The notes: generated from the sequence alone by a model not told the origin. A stretch of 52,771 nt of DNA from Dendronalium phyllosphericum CENA369 (GCF_016056275.1 NZ_JAECZA010000020.1:36732-89502); one strand, 5' to 3'; numbered from the stretch's first letter, positions 10,301 to 18,463 are shown. A program made the numbers and translations.

Positions 10301-10677
10301 CCTTCCTCTTCGGCACGCTTGAGGTTGCTGATGTCTTCCACACTCGACCAGATCAGGCGTTCTCCATCCTTTTCAATTAGCCGTCCAGAAAGCCTGACAG
10401 GAACTAGATGCCCGTCTTTGTGAATGTACTCTTTCTCATAAGGGCCATAACTACCTGTTCGTTCCAAATATTCCAGTATAGATTGCTCGGTGGCAGCATA
10501 CTTTTCTGGGGTAATTTGCCAGTAAGTAAGATTTAAAGTTTCCGAAATATTGCGTCCTAAAATGGCAGCATAAGCAGGATTAATATCAATCAATGTTCCA
10601 TCTATTTGGCACAGTACCAAACCAACGGGACATTGTTCAAATAACTGCCGATTGTATTCCTCAAGTTTGCTAGACAT
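7306..10677 (-). CDS. Multi-PAS hybrid sensor histidine kinase with two C-terminal receiver domains
   Basis: The 1123-residue cytoplasmic kinase reads as PAS1 (about 10-120), PAS2 (135-255), PAS3 (262-385, nearly a duplicate of PAS2), PAS4 (390-505), a coiled coil, PAS5 (525-645), HisKA with the phospho-accepting His in TVSHELRTPL near 658, HATPase (N-box NLISNAVKFT, DTGIGI, GTGLGL), then REC1 (about 923-1040, acceptor Asp in LILLDVMMP) and REC2 (about 1042-1123). REC2 starts VMVVDKN, lacking the second acidic residue, and ends before the usual conserved Lys, so it looks degenerate. No membrane helices are seen, so the signal is intracellular. AAGGA precedes the ATG. It lies between a GAF kinase and a CheY-like regulator, all co-oriented, suggesting a phosphorelay. 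The stimulus is unknown. Confidence 0.93.
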   Translation of the reverse strand: MSSKLEEYNRQLFEQCPVGLVLCQIDGTLIDINPAYAAILGRNISETLNLTYWQITPEKYAATEQSILEYLERTGSYGPYEKEYIHKDGHLVPVRLSGRLIEKDGERLIWSSVEDISNLKRAEEEGLHSEKILKRSEARYRSLIKANTQIIWVSTPEGICFELTDWIAYTGQSLAEAENGGWIDAVHPDDRGYTGEAWGIAVANRSMYQIEYRIRGKDGNYRYFWVWGAPVIEEDGSVREWIGTCTDIQDRKLAEAENQRLKERYRSLVTATSQIVWGATPEGLGISSEMLTWIAYTGQTEEEVEGWGWVDPIHPDDRAHSADDWNRAVANRSIYETEYRLRGKDGIYRYFSVCGAPVLEEDGSIREWIGTCTDIHERKLAEAENQRLLDMLNHSSDAIVVRDMNEKISYWNQGAERLYGWTREEVKDRYIHTFLNTTFPKPLEEIMADLLHQGNWEGEVQHITRDGRAIVVQSRWTLQRDLFGQPCAVLKINTDITARKQAEIALRQLNQQLEARVAERTAALQNTLAEAQGLNAILDNLADGLLVADTTGQITHFNPAFLAMHGLTANAVSGHYRELPISGLANLIEQTQSHPQEVFAAEVSLAKERIGQAVASAIFKKATVNEPATCFGSALLIRDITAEKEIDQMKTDFISTVSHELRTPLTSVLGFASIIKEKLETDVFPMLSTEDRKLQKTIQRVDNNLNIIVSEAERLTSLINDVLDIAKMEAGKVEWQMQPIDPSELLDWATTSTAGLFETNGLQLISEIESRLPQIVGDRNRLLQVLINLISNAVKFTNSGCVICRVGLHNDGVCISVIDTGIGIALEDQPKVFEKFRQVGDTLTDKPKGTGLGLPICKQIIDHHGGRIWVESELGKGSTFSFVIPIYTSYNKINTNLNLDALVKQLKEHVITTNTVPNEKRKTILVVDDDANIRELLRQQLENEGYNVREAKDGMDAIHQIKIARPDLILLDVMMPQINGFDVAAVLKNDPKTSEIPIIILSIIENKERGYHIGIDRYLTKPIQTEKLLNEIVSLLSQGTSSKKVMVVDKNASTLKIISDVLQTQGYSVIEASDPQECINKALSTKPDTIIIDSIFSQEADLVKSLRFAKGLENVFFIMLSDR

Positions 10678-10767
10678 GGTTGAGGTTTCCTTTTCTCGAA
10701 GAGTAGTGGCTTTACAAAGCTTAGAAAAGAGGCTTTGAGAGAGTTTTTGATTAGTCCTAATTTGGGA

Positions 10768-12795
10768 TTAATCCTGTTGCTGGTTAGAGTGAGGACAATA
10801 GAAGCAAGACAACAAAGTAGCGTACAGTTTTAACGAAATTGGGTGGCGTTGGAATATCTGGTAAATGTGGTCGGGTGATGCAGTGGTAACTTCTGGATTT
10901 TGCTGTGAAAGTCGCCGGATCAGTTGAGTGTGGCGGATCAGTAAGTCAGTTGGTTTAAGTATTGGAGTTGTTGATGGAATAAAGCCGTCTGTATCAGAAG
11001 TGGAGGATGGATCGGCAAGGAAAATTGGCGAGGCGATCGCGTTCTTGGGAGTAGAAATCGTGTAACTCTTTGCCTCGGAAGTCTCCACCGAACAATTCAC
11101 TGGAATTTGAATCCAGAATTCTGTTCCTTCACCCGGTTGCGAACGACATTTGAGAACTCCTCGGTGTCTTTCCACAATAATTTGGTGGCTGATGGCCATA
11201 CCTAACCCGGTTCCCTTGCCAATTTCTTTAGTGGTGAAAAAGGGATCGTAAATGCGTCGAATTACTCCCTCTTTCATACCCAGGCCGTTGTCGGCAATGC
11301 GAATCAAAATCCACTGTTCGTCGAAGACTTCAGTGCGAATAATGATTTGAGGAGTAGGCAGTGGAGAGTAGGAAGTAGGGGAATCTTGAATTAATTCTGA
11401 CTGCTGAGTTGCCAATTCCTCATTTACCATTCGCTCTTCTAAGGCATCAATGGCGTTTACTAAGATGTTCATAAACACCTGATTCAGTTGTCCGGGATAG
11501 CACTCAATTAAAGGAAGTTTTGCATAATCTTTGACGATTTCAATTGTCGGACGGCGAGCGACCGCTTTCAGGCGATGGCGAAGAATCATCAATGTGCCGT
11601 CGATACCATCGTGGATATTAACGGCTTTCATTTCTGCTTGGTCGTGGCGAGAGAAGTTTTTCAAAGATTGGACAATTTCCACAATGCGATCTGTGCCAAG
11701 CTTCATTGAATCCAGTAGCTTAGGCAGATCCTGCATGAGAAATTCCAAATCGATAGCGTCTAACTCTGATTGCAAATCTGGTGGAGGAACAGGTACAAAT
11801 CTCTGATAGTCTCGCAGCAGGTGCAACAAGTCTTGAGCGTATTCAGCAACATGATTCAAATTGCCAGAAATAAAGTTAACTGGGTTATTGATTTCATGGG
11901 CAACTCCAGCAATCAGTTGCCCCAAACTCGACATTTTCTCGCTTTGGATTAACTGGGTTTGTGCTAGTTGTAAGTCTTGGAGAGCTTGCTGAAGCTTCTG
12001 TGTCTGGGCTTTTGCTTGGGCAGTTGCTTGGATACTTTGCTCGTAAAGCAAAGCTTTTTCAATCGCGATCGCGGTTTGCGAACCAAAGATACTTACTAAC
12101 TTCAAGTGTTCGGCTGTATATGAGTCAGTTTTTTGGCTACCAATGGCGATCGCTCCTAGTATGTGTTCTTTTGCTCTTAATGGCGCACAAATTAACGATT
12201 TAACGCTTTTTTGCCCCTCTAATCGCGGATCGGCTTGCACATTATTGACAAGTTCTGCCCGACCAGATTCTACAATACTGCCAATAATTCCCTTGCCCGG
12301 TTTTGGTGGCTGGTCGTCAAAAAACATGCCAAATTCAGCAATGATGTCAAATGCTGTAGCATCGGAATTGAGGAGCAAGATTATGCCTCCAGATGATTCA
12401 ATCAATTGACTCATTTCTTGAAGTACCAGTTGGGCTATCTGTCGCGTATCCAAACTCGTTGTGAGCTTAGTCGAGATATCCTCAAACAAATCAATTTCTT
12501 GGTATCGCTCCAGCAATTCTATGGCGAGTACCTTCTTCTCAGATTCCTGTTTTGCCACCAATGAGAGTAAAGTTGCCACTAGGGTTGCTTTTTCTTCCCC
12601 AATAACCCAACCGATGATTTCTCCTGATACCTCAATGGGATAACGATTTTCCCCAGTTTGCTCCCCAATGCTAATCAGTTTACTGCCGTCTACAAGCTCG
12701 ACATCAATGGCAATATTGAACTGATAGACTAAATTTTCAACCAAAGACGGCAATTCTTTTTTATGAAAAATTTTTCTCAAGCTAACTGGCGACAT
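10768..12795 (-). CDS. GAF-domain sensor histidine kinase
   Basis: The 675-residue protein has an N-terminal alpha/beta region (1-110), a GAF domain (about 120-250, with ICAPLRAKEHILGAIAIGSQ), a Gln/Ala-rich coiled coil (255-285), and HisKA of the HPK4 type with the acceptor His in GVAHEINNPVNF near 301. The HATPase has N-box NILVNAIDALEE near 447, DNGLGM and GKGTGLGMAI. The ATPase domain carries a low-complexity insertion (SPTSYSPLPTPQ, encoded near 11347-11382) right after the N-box. A 90-residue Ser/Pro-rich tail follows the domain. No membrane segment is found. It is the first gene of a three-gene minus-strand signalling block, 90 bases before the hybrid kinase. The ligand is unknown; GAF domains commonly bind cyclic nucleotides or tetrapyrroles, but no phytochrome cysteine motif stands out. 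Confidence 0.92.
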   Translation of the reverse strand: MSPVSLRKIFHKKELPSLVENLVYQFNIAIDVELVDGSKLISIGEQTGENRYPIEVSGEIIGWVIGEEKATLVATLLSLVAKQESEKKVLAIELLERYQEIDLFEDISTKLTTSLDTRQIAQLVLQEMSQLIESSGGIILLLNSDATAFDIIAEFGMFFDDQPPKPGKGIIGSIVESGRAELVNNVQADPRLEGQKSVKSLICAPLRAKEHILGAIAIGSQKTDSYTAEHLKLVSIFGSQTAIAIEKALLYEQSIQATAQAKAQTQKLQQALQDLQLAQTQLIQSEKMSSLGQLIAGVAHEINNPVNFISGNLNHVAEYAQDLLHLLRDYQRFVPVPPPDLQSELDAIDLEFLMQDLPKLLDSMKLGTDRIVEIVQSLKNFSRHDQAEMKAVNIHDGIDGTLMILRHRLKAVARRPTIEIVKDYAKLPLIECYPGQLNQVFMNILVNAIDALEERMVNEELATQQSELIQDSPTSYSPLPTPQIIIRTEVFDEQWILIRIADNGLGMKEGVIRRIYDPFFTTKEIGKGTGLGMAISHQIIVERHRGVLKCRSQPGEGTEFWIQIPVNCSVETSEAKSYTISTPKNAIASPIFLADPSSTSDTDGFIPSTTPILKPTDLLIRHTQLIRRLSQQNPEVTTASPDHIYQIFQRHPISLKLYATLLSCFYCPHSNQQQD

Positions 12796-12990
12796 GAAAC
12801 ACCTCCGCCTCTACTAGGATTAGATGCTCAACTTGCGCTTTGATGGAAATAATCTCATAATCAAAAAAATTAAGTTTTGTTATCATTTATTAAGATGTGT
12901 TAATTAAAATTATGACTTGCAAACCTTTCAAGCTTAGTATTCCACTTTATTTCCTAATTTCAACACATGACTTTAAACGAGCAATAGCTA

Positions 12991-13014
12991 TTGTTGACTG
13001 TTAACAGTCAACAA
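12991..13014. repeat. Perfect 24-bp palindrome
   Basis: TTGTTGACTGTT is followed directly by its exact reverse complement AACAGTCAACAA. A related palindrome, TGACTGTTGA-GTG-TCAACAGTCA, lies at 48745-48767, and both are followed by a CAACTT(T)AGG-like flank. It lies about 200 bases upstream of the GAF kinase gene, so it could be an operator, but its relative elsewhere favours a dispersed repeat. Confidence 0.6.
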
Positions 13015-13395
13015 CTTTAGGTGAGATAATTTTTTTGTAATTCCTGAAGTTATTAAGACTAGTTTGCCCAGAAAGATTGTTGAGATAACAGTAAGTGAAG
13101 CGTTATTCTATTTGGAATTTGAGATTTTGTACAAAATTGAGCCTGTCGCGTCGTCAGACAGTGTGGTGAGGTAGCCCTTGGGGTTAGCGTAGACCTATGA
13201 GCAAAAGTGCTTTTTGCACTCTTGTGGTCAAAGGGAAAAGGTTAAAGGGAAAGGGAAAATACTAAACCTTTTCCCGACTTCTGCAAGAGGTCTCTTGTGT
13301 AGTGTTATGCTGCCCGCTTACATAAACTTGATTTCTATTGAAGCAATGTTCGTTGGAAAAATATTTACAACTATAATTAAGAAATTTAAATTATC

Positions 13396-13420
13396 GGGTG
13401 CGTTATCGGGTAACGCACCC
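13396..13420 (-). terminator. Stem-loop terminator behind the 138-residue protein gene
   Basis: GGGTGCGTTA and TAACGCACCC form a perfect 10-bp stem with a 5-base loop, followed on the minus strand by an A/T-rich tract. It lies 54 bases past the stop of the minus-strand gene at 13474. Confidence 0.6.
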
Positions 13421-13473
13421 TTAAATAAATTGGGAATTTGCTTACATAGATTAAATTTTTATTGCCAAATTAT

Positions 13474-13890
13474 TTACTGTAAATACTCTCGTGTTAATTG
13501 ATGGTTGCTAAACAATTCCATATCGTATTCGAGATTATCTAGAAGAATAGAAAATATGATTCTGTCATATTCACCTTCAGAAAAAGTTTCTATGAACAGG
13601 TTATTTTCTGGATTGTGAATATATGCCTTCATAAACATAAACTCTGAATTTAACTCGTTGACATATTCTAGAAGAGACATTTTATGAATATTGGGTTTGG
13701 AAGAGTAAAGTGCTCTAATTAATACTCCTCTATGAGGAATATGCTTAACTAGTAAATTATGCTTTCTAGGATGACGACATAAAAGTAAATCGTTATCTTC
13801 TTGAACCTGATATCCATTAAATTCTAAATGATTGCGATATCTGACTAAAGGATGAGCTAAATAATCACCAATATTATTAATTTCTGGCAT
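13474..13890 (-). CDS. Hypothetical protein, 138 residues
   Basis: I do not recognise this protein with confidence. It is acidic and soluble, with no membrane segment, and shows an alternating strand/helix pattern: YQVQEDNDLLLCRHP, HKMSLLEYVNELNSE, then EYDRIIFSILLDNLEYDMEL. The pattern of a small alpha/beta sheet with a two-helix insertion resembles secretion-chaperone or YbjN-like folds, which is only a guess. The ATG at 13890 has GAGG about 10 bases upstream. Codon use matches neighbouring genes and a terminator follows it, so I take it as real. Confidence 0.6.
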   Translation of the reverse strand: MPEINNIGDYLAHPLVRYRNHLEFNGYQVQEDNDLLLCRHPRKHNLLVKHIPHRGVLIRALYSSKPNIHKMSLLEYVNELNSEFMFMKAYIHNPENNLFIETFSEGEYDRIIFSILLDNLEYDMELFSNHQLTREYLQ

Positions 13891-13998
13891 AAGTTAAAGC
13901 CTCACAAATTTTTCCAAAAATTAGGTTAGCTAAACTTAGTATTCCCACTCAAACAGAAACTCGACCAAGACTGCTGCCAAAATTAATACCATCGCTAC

Positions 13999-14295
13999 TT
14001 AAACTCGGACATAATGTTGATTTGCAGGTATCGCTTCTAGCATTTTCTTGGGCGTAGGTAGGTTGAGGTTGTTCATTAACTCGATGAACTGGCTGCGGCT
14101 GCGTCCCACAAACCTGGAATTCCAGAGTTTTTCTTTACCAATATGTAGATACTGTTCGTCCCTGGTAATCGTGACCGGGATATACCAATGTGTCCTCAAT
14201 GCGAACAATGGATTTCCGATGAAGCAGTCCCCTCCAACAGCAACATAAGTCTGCGACTTGAAAAATTTCAGTAGCTCTTGTGCCAGATTGGCAGT
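13999..14295 (-). pseudogene. Remnant of a metallo-beta-lactamase-fold persulfide dioxygenase-like gene
   Basis: The minus-strand frame ends with FVGRSRSQFIELMNNLNLPTPKKMLEAIPANQ. This matches the C-terminus of ETHE1/persulfide-dioxygenase-type MBL proteins, where RSxxEFIxxMNNLNLPxPKKxxEAVPAN precedes a final Cys-Gly. Here the ending is NQHYVRV, and the expected catalytic N-terminal half (THxHxDH) is absent. The few residues readable upstream (VGGDCFIGNPLFALRTHW) only loosely resemble the central part of the family, and an in-frame stop occurs at 14296-14298. The piece is therefore a decayed 3' fragment. A heptamer-repeat cluster lies immediately upstream. Confidence 0.55.
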
Positions 14296-14341
14296 CTATG
14301 ACGGTAAACGGTAGTACGATTGAATCGGGTCTCTAGCTTGA

Positions 14342-14433
14342 GAGTGCTGAGTGCTGAGTGCTGAGTGCTGAGGAGCCAGTGCGTTGCGGAGGTTCCCTCT
14401 GTTGAAGCAACTGGCGTTGCTGAGTGCTGAGTA
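14342..14433. repeat. Composite heptamer repeat flanking a palindromic segment
   Basis: Four TGCTGAG heptamers (14342-14371) are followed by a roughly 50-base segment with GCCAGTGCGTTGCGGAGG and CAACTGGCGTTGC, which can fold on itself, and then by two more heptamers (14419-14432). The same architecture (heptamers, hairpin segment, heptamers) occurs at 45738-45811. Confidence 0.75.
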
Positions 14434-14831
14434 AAAATACTATTACTCAGTTTCTTAGTCAATACTTCTCGGTTAATATGTCAATCTTTTCTCACTTATT
14501 CAAGAAGTATGAAGTTCCTAGTTCCTTTTTTATGCATAGTGCAGAAATTTTTTTATTGGAAGTGTCTTCCCAAGCAAGAGCGATCGCAGACAATAGAGAG
14601 CTAGCATAGTTCTTCGTCTCAATTTTCTAAATTTCTCGATAGATTGCTGGTATTTTCAATAAATCTGCTGTATCCTAGTTTAGCTTATGTAGTTTTTTCG
14701 ACATTCGACTTCATCCAAGTCAAATGTAAATCTTCCTAAAGATTCTTGAAAGGCTATAGTAGTCTACTTCAAAATCTATATTCAGATTTTCATTTTTTAA
14801 TGTCTTTTTCAAAGTTTTAATATAGATAGAT
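14434..14831. other. Intergenic region upstream of a small acidic protein gene
   Basis: A/T-rich sequence. A 43-codon frame starts at ATG 14478 (MSIFSHLFKKYEVPSSFF and on) and ends at 14609, but I see no ribosome site or family match and do not call it. The 220 bases before 14832 are very A/T-rich and probably carry the promoter of the next gene. Confidence 0.4.
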
Positions 14832-15083
14832 ATGAAACTAATCAAAAAATCTGAAAAGCTCCTCCTTAACAAAATCAAGATCATGGAGGAATCAGAAGAA
14901 CAAAGTTTTCCAGCAGAGACTTTCGACCATCCAGAACCAGTAGTTGAAAAACAAATCTCTAATATAGAGATTAGAGAATCTAACTACATTCCGGTACGCG
15001 ATAACCCAATAGTCCAATCTGTTGGCAATTCTGGGTGGCAGGTTTCTGATATTTGGAAGGATATTCGATTGGATAATTTCTAA
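14832..15083 (+). CDS. Small acidic hypothetical protein
   Basis: This 83-residue frame begins with a basic helix (MKLIKKSEKLLLNKIKIMEE) and continues as an acidic, apparently unstructured chain ending SGWQVSDIWKDIRLDNF. It has no cysteines, no double-glycine site and no membrane helix. Start choice is uncertain: the ATG at 14832 has little ribosome-site signal, while ATG 14883 would give 66 residues. It converges with the nucleotidyltransferase gene. I do not recognise a family. The coherent amino-acid composition and good stop position suggest a real small gene, but this is weak evidence. Confidence 0.4.
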   Translation: MKLIKKSEKLLLNKIKIMEESEEQSFPAETFDHPEPVVEKQISNIEIRESNYIPVRDNPIVQSVGNSGWQVSDIWKDIRLDNF

Positions 15084-15122
15084 TGCAAGTTTTTGCCACA
15101 AAATCAGCGATCGCCCAACAAT

Positions 15123-17840
15123 TTATTTAGGATAATGTTGTGCTAAAAACTCTTCAGCCTGAATGCGATCGCTAATAGCTCCATCCAAGGTAGCAGTCAA
15201 TAAATTATCTAAAATTTGCCGATACTGCGGCCCTGGTTTATAACCTAATTTTTTCAGGTCATTACCATTTAATATCGGCTGGACATGAGACCAAACTGTT
15301 AAATAATGCCATATCTGCCGTCTCAGTTTAGAGACGCGTGGACTGTATGTGGCAATTAAAATTAGCATTGGCAAATCAAATTGTCTTAATAACTGCACCA
15401 CCTGACTGGGACTTTGGCAATTAGGTAAGGATTCGACAATTTGACACAAGCTTTGGGCTAAGTTCTTCAATCTAGCGATACTGTCTTCTGGCAATTGCAG
15501 ATTTTCTGCAACTTTGGCTCGATATTCAGGGGCTAAGTGGGCAATTAATGCTTCTAAACGCATTTGCCAATGAATTAGAGTCTGTTGCGGGTCAAATCGT
15601 TGCAAACAGCGTTCTAGCAAACGTAGTTGCCACAGAAGTTCCCGCTCTAGTTTGAGAGTAGGATGAATACACTGCAACGCTCCTAAGTCGTCAAGTAACT
15701 GCAAAGCCGACTTCCAATAAGGGGCTTCTAGGATGTGTTTTAATTCTGCTTTAAGTCTAGTTTGCAGCGCTGGAGTTCTGCTATTTTCTTGAGTAGTGCG
15801 ATCGTAAACGCCGCTATTGATGGCATAGCGGATATATTCTTTTGTTTGCGGTTCAATTTCAAAATTAAAACGCACAGCAAAGCGCACCCCGCGATAAATA
15901 CGGGTGGGGTCTTCGATAAAGCTGTTGGCGTGTAAAACGCGAATTTGCTTTGCGTGTAAATCTAGTAAACCACCGAAGAAATCGAGTAATTCACCAGCAC
16001 GGGGAGAGGTAAGCCTCAGTGCCATTGCATTAATAGTAAAGTCGCGGCGATACAAATCTTGGCGAATTGAACTCGCCTCAACTTCTGGATTTGCTGCTGG
16101 ATAAGGATAGAATTCTGTTCTAGCAGTGGCAATATCTACCCATAGAGAATCGAATTCTGGGTCTTTGTGCCATAACAAAGCAGCAGTTTGAAAAGCCCCG
16201 TGAATTTCTAAACGCGCAGCCGGATAAATTTGCTGGAGTGCTTTTGCTAGTTCTACCCCAGCCCCAACATCTGCTGATTTGTGAAAGCCATCAACTACAA
16301 GGTCAATGTCTTTAATCATCAAAGTGCCTGTTGTGTCGGCTAACAGCAAATCCCGCACCGCACCGCCGACAAGATACAAATGCCAACCTCGTTTTTCGGC
16401 TGCTTGCGATGCCTTGGTAAGCAATTGCCACAATTTAGGAGCAAGGCGATCGCGTAATTGCACTAAGCTGGTAAACTTAACATCTTCTCCTTGTTTACCC
16501 TCTTGCCTCTCTACTCCTCTACCCCTCTGCCCCTCTACCTGATGTAGTTCTCGCAAAATATCTGTGCGAGTAACAATACCTACTAACTGTCCATTTTCCA
16601 ATACAGGTAAACGTCCGATATCGTATGTCACCATTAACGCTTGAATTTGTGGCAGTATCGTATCCGGTGCAATAGTTTTGAGATTTGTGGTCATGTAGCC
16701 TTTGACTGGTGCATGACTAAATCCGTGGTGTAAGGCGATATCCAAATCCCGCCGGGAAATAATACCTACTAGTTGTCCTTGAGTATCGACTACAGATAAA
16801 CCAGAATGTCCGTAACGTAATAAAATGCGCTGCGCTTCTTCAATCGTCGTTTCGGGACGGATAGCGCGGATAGGGGAGGACATCAAATCCCTGGCTGTAG
16901 GAGGATGGGGAATTGTAGCTTTGATGGAGTCTAACATTTGCTGGAGGGTTTCTTGGGCGTTTACTCCTCGCAGGTTCAGCGATGCTGCTTGCGAATGACC
17001 GCCACCGCCCATTGTTTGGAATAATTGATTGAGATCGACACCAGGAATTTGCGATCGCCCAATTACAGTTAAACGCGTCTCATCTTCTCCCAAAGCATAC
17101 TCATTTGCCAACAGTAAAGCATCTATTTCCGTGAGTTCAGTTAGTTGCGAAGCAATACTCGATAAACCTGGGACAAACTTATCTGTTTTTAGAGTTACCC
17201 AAGCGATGGTATATCCCCGCAAACAAAAAGATTGTAATTTTTCTAGTGCCTCGGTTAACAATCGTTGTAGCTGAGGAGACAAACCAGGGTCGAGATAAGT
17301 AGAAATTACTGATAGACTAGCTCCTTGTTGCATCAACCAAGCCAAAGCTAGAGCATCCCGCGAAGTCGCACTATCAAATGTCAACGAGCCAGTATCAACG
17401 TGGATACCCAAAGCCATAACTGTGGCCACAGCAGGAGTCAGAGACATTTGCTGTTGTTGCAATTGCTCTACCATTAAAGTCGTTGTGGCTCCGACTCGCT
17501 CAATATAAGACTGGGTAGCCGGGATATCCGATTCTTGTCCGAGGTGATGGTCGTAAACTATAATTTTTTGGATATTGGGTAAATCTAACCATTCAGCAAC
17601 TTTACCCAAGCGATCGCGCTGTTGCGTATCCACCACTGTCAAAGAACGAATAGTTTCCGCATTGACCGAACGCCTTTCAATGAGTGGATATTCATCTCGA
17701 TATAAAGCCAAAAAATCTCTTACAGGTGGGTGCGCTCCCCCAGTCAGCACAATCTTACTTCCTGGTAATAGGCGACTTAACCCTACCGCTGCACCTAGTG
17801 CGTCAAAATCAACTGTTGTGTGGCAGAGAATTAAATCCAT
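15123..17840 (-). CDS. DHH phosphoesterase-CBS-tRNA nucleotidyltransferase fusion, probable A-adding enzyme
   Basis: The 905-residue protein has a DHH/DHHA1 phosphoesterase module (1-305: [46 protein letters not shown]). It is followed by a CBS pair (about 313-430), a repeat-derived linker (434-451) and a class II nucleotidyltransferase head ([10 protein letters not shown] near 495, DIDLVVDG near 511, [21 protein letters not shown]). A helical C-terminal body completes it. Aquifex aeolicus aq_158, the A-adding tRNA-repair enzyme, shares this arrangement, and cyanobacteria split CCA addition between CC- and A-adding enzymes, so A-adding is the best inference. The DHH module could supply a nuclease or nucleotide phosphatase activity. 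The linker ([18 protein letters not shown]) is encoded by short tandem repeats. Length is typical. Confidence 0.9.
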   Translation of the reverse strand: MDLILCHTTVDFDALGAAVGLSRLLPGSKIVLTGGAHPPVRDFLALYRDEYPLIERRSVNAETIRSLTVVDTQQRDRLGKVAEWLDLPNIQKIIVYDHHLGQESDIPATQSYIERVGATTTLMVEQLQQQQMSLTPAVATVMALGIHVDTGSLTFDSATSRDALALAWLMQQGASLSVISTYLDPGLSPQLQRLLTEALEKLQSFCLRGYTIAWVTLKTDKFVPGLSSIASQLTELTEIDALLLANEYALGEDETRLTVIGRSQIPGVDLNQLFQTMGGGGHSQAASLNLRGVNAQETLQQMLDSIKATIPHPPTARDLMSSPIRAIRPETTIEEAQRILLRYGHSGLSVVDTQGQLVGIISRRDLDIALHHGFSHAPVKGYMTTNLKTIAPDTILPQIQALMVTYDIGRLPVLENGQLVGIVTRTDILRELHQVEGQRGRGVERQEGKQGEDVKFTSLVQLRDRLAPKLWQLLTKASQAAEKRGWHLYLVGGAVRDLLLADTTGTLMIKDIDLVVDGFHKSADVGAGVELAKALQQIYPAARLEIHGAFQTAALLWHKDPEFDSLWVDIATARTEFYPYPAANPEVEASSIRQDLYRRDFTINAMALRLTSPRAGELLDFFGGLLDLHAKQIRVLHANSFIEDPTRIYRGVRFAVRFNFEIEPQTKEYIRYAINSGVYDRTTQENSRTPALQTRLKAELKHILEAPYWKSALQLLDDLGALQCIHPTLKLERELLWQLRLLERCLQRFDPQQTLIHWQMRLEALIAHLAPEYRAKVAENLQLPEDSIARLKNLAQSLCQIVESLPNCQSPSQVVQLLRQFDLPMLILIATYSPRVSKLRRQIWHYLTVWSHVQPILNGNDLKKLGYKPGPQYRQILDNLLTATLDGAISDRIQAEEFLAQHYPK
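16487..16540. repeat. Short tandem repeat inserted in frame in the nucleotidyltransferase gene
   Basis: The plus strand shows CCCTCTTGCCTCTCTACTCC followed by further CCCCTCT units. The same polypyrimidine repeats occur between genes (for example near 45890 and 50670). Here they encode a Gly/Arg/Glu/Gln-rich linker between the CBS pair and the nucleotidyltransferase head. Confidence 0.7.
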
Positions 17841-17844
17841 ACTT

Positions 17845-17998
17845 GTCAGTGGTCAATGGTTAGTGGTCAGTAGTCAGTGGTAAGTCAGCACGCTAGTTTT
17901 GTTTCCAAAATGAGTAATTGGCCAATTCCTTGAGAATTAATGGTCAGTAGTAACAACTGACAACTGACAACTGACAACTGACAACTGACAACTAACTA
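17845..17998. repeat. Heptamer repeats (GTCAGTG and CTGACAA types)
   Basis: The gap between the nucleotidyltransferase gene and psbZ holds imperfect GTCAGTG/GTCAATG units (17845-17880) and about six tandem CTGACAA/CTGACAA-like units (17947-17998). The two blocks are opposite orientations of the same repeat type and could pair. Confidence 0.75.
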
Positions 17999-18107
17999 AT
18001 GACCATAGTGACGCAATTTCTGCTAGCTTACAAATAAGGGAAAACAGTTAGTGTCGCTCTTTAGGATATTCTATTTTTAGTATTTCGCTGTCTTGGGAGA
18101 AGCAAAA

Positions 18108-18296
18108 ATGACCATAATATTCCAATTGGCTTTGATATCTCTAGTCGTGTTGTCTTTTGTTTTAGTTGTTGGCGTACCTGTTGCTTATGCAACTCCGCAA
18201 AATTGGGTTGAATCAAAAAGGCTGCTTTGGCTTGGTTCTGGAGTTTGGATAGCTTTAGTGCTTTTGGTTGGTGTATTAAACTTTTTTGTGGTCTAA
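18108..18296 (+). CDS. psbZ: Photosystem II reaction centre protein Z
   Basis: The 62-residue product starts [20 protein letters not shown] and has two membrane helices separated by the conserved loop [26 protein letters not shown], ending LNFFVV. This is the full-length PsbZ (Ycf9) pattern. PsbZ sits at the edge of the photosystem II core in the thylakoid membrane and stabilises its antenna and dimer contacts. ATG 18108 has GGGAGA seven bases before it, and it gives the family's usual N-terminus, so an upstream TTG at 18093 is rejected. ribH follows on the same strand. I recall this order from other cyanobacteria. Confidence 0.97.
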   Translation: MTIIFQLALISLVVLSFVLVVGVPVAYATPQNWVESKRLLWLGSGVWIALVLLVGVLNFFVV

Positions 18297-18340
18297 GCAA
18301 TAGCTTCGCCCTAGTGCAGGCAAATAGCATAGGGACTACA

Positions 18341-18405
18341 AGAGCAGGAAAGCCAAGTCAAGGGTAAAAGACAGTTCTTTTTACCTAATTGTGTTTTCCT
18401 GCTCT
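18341..18405 (+). terminator. Long nested stem-loop after psbZ
   Basis: AGAGCAGGAAA (18341-18351) pairs exactly with TTTCCTGCTCT (18395-18405). Inside it, GGTAAAA (18363-18369) pairs with TTTTACC (18379-18385). It lies 45 bases past the psbZ stop and probably ends or stabilises that transcript. Confidence 0.65.
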
Positions 18406-18463
18406 TCTGCATTTAAAGAAGAAATGTATATTGGCAAGAGTATAGTTGATTTTAGAGGCAGTC

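Larger units (their letters stand above)
12796..13473. other. Intergenic region with palindrome, repeats and a terminator
   Basis: No gene of convincing quality lies in this 680-base stretch. It holds a perfect 24-bp palindrome (12991-13014), polypurine repeats AAAGGGAAAAGG around 13228-13258, a 19-mer at 13268-13286 that recurs inverted at 52722-52740, and a hairpin at 13396-13420. A 95-codon open frame over 13214-13501 is mostly repeat sequence and is not accepted. Promoters for the GAF kinase gene should lie in the first 200 bases. Confidence 0.5.

Noticed and set aside
13214-13501. 95-codon plus-strand frame
   Set aside because: Built largely of polypurine repeat and hairpin sequence with no family resemblance, and it overlaps the end of a better gene on the other strand.
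14342-14433. Possible CRISPR array
   Set aside because: Units are 7 bases in direct tandem with no spacers of uniform length, and no cas gene is present in the window.
14268-14462. 64-codon minus-strand frame with repeated STQHSAL
   Set aside because: It is the translation of the TGCTGAG heptamer array, not a protein gene.
17947-17998. Possible iteron-type origin made of CTGACAA repeats
   Set aside because: The same heptamers occur at several other intergenic places and no replication initiator gene is nearby.
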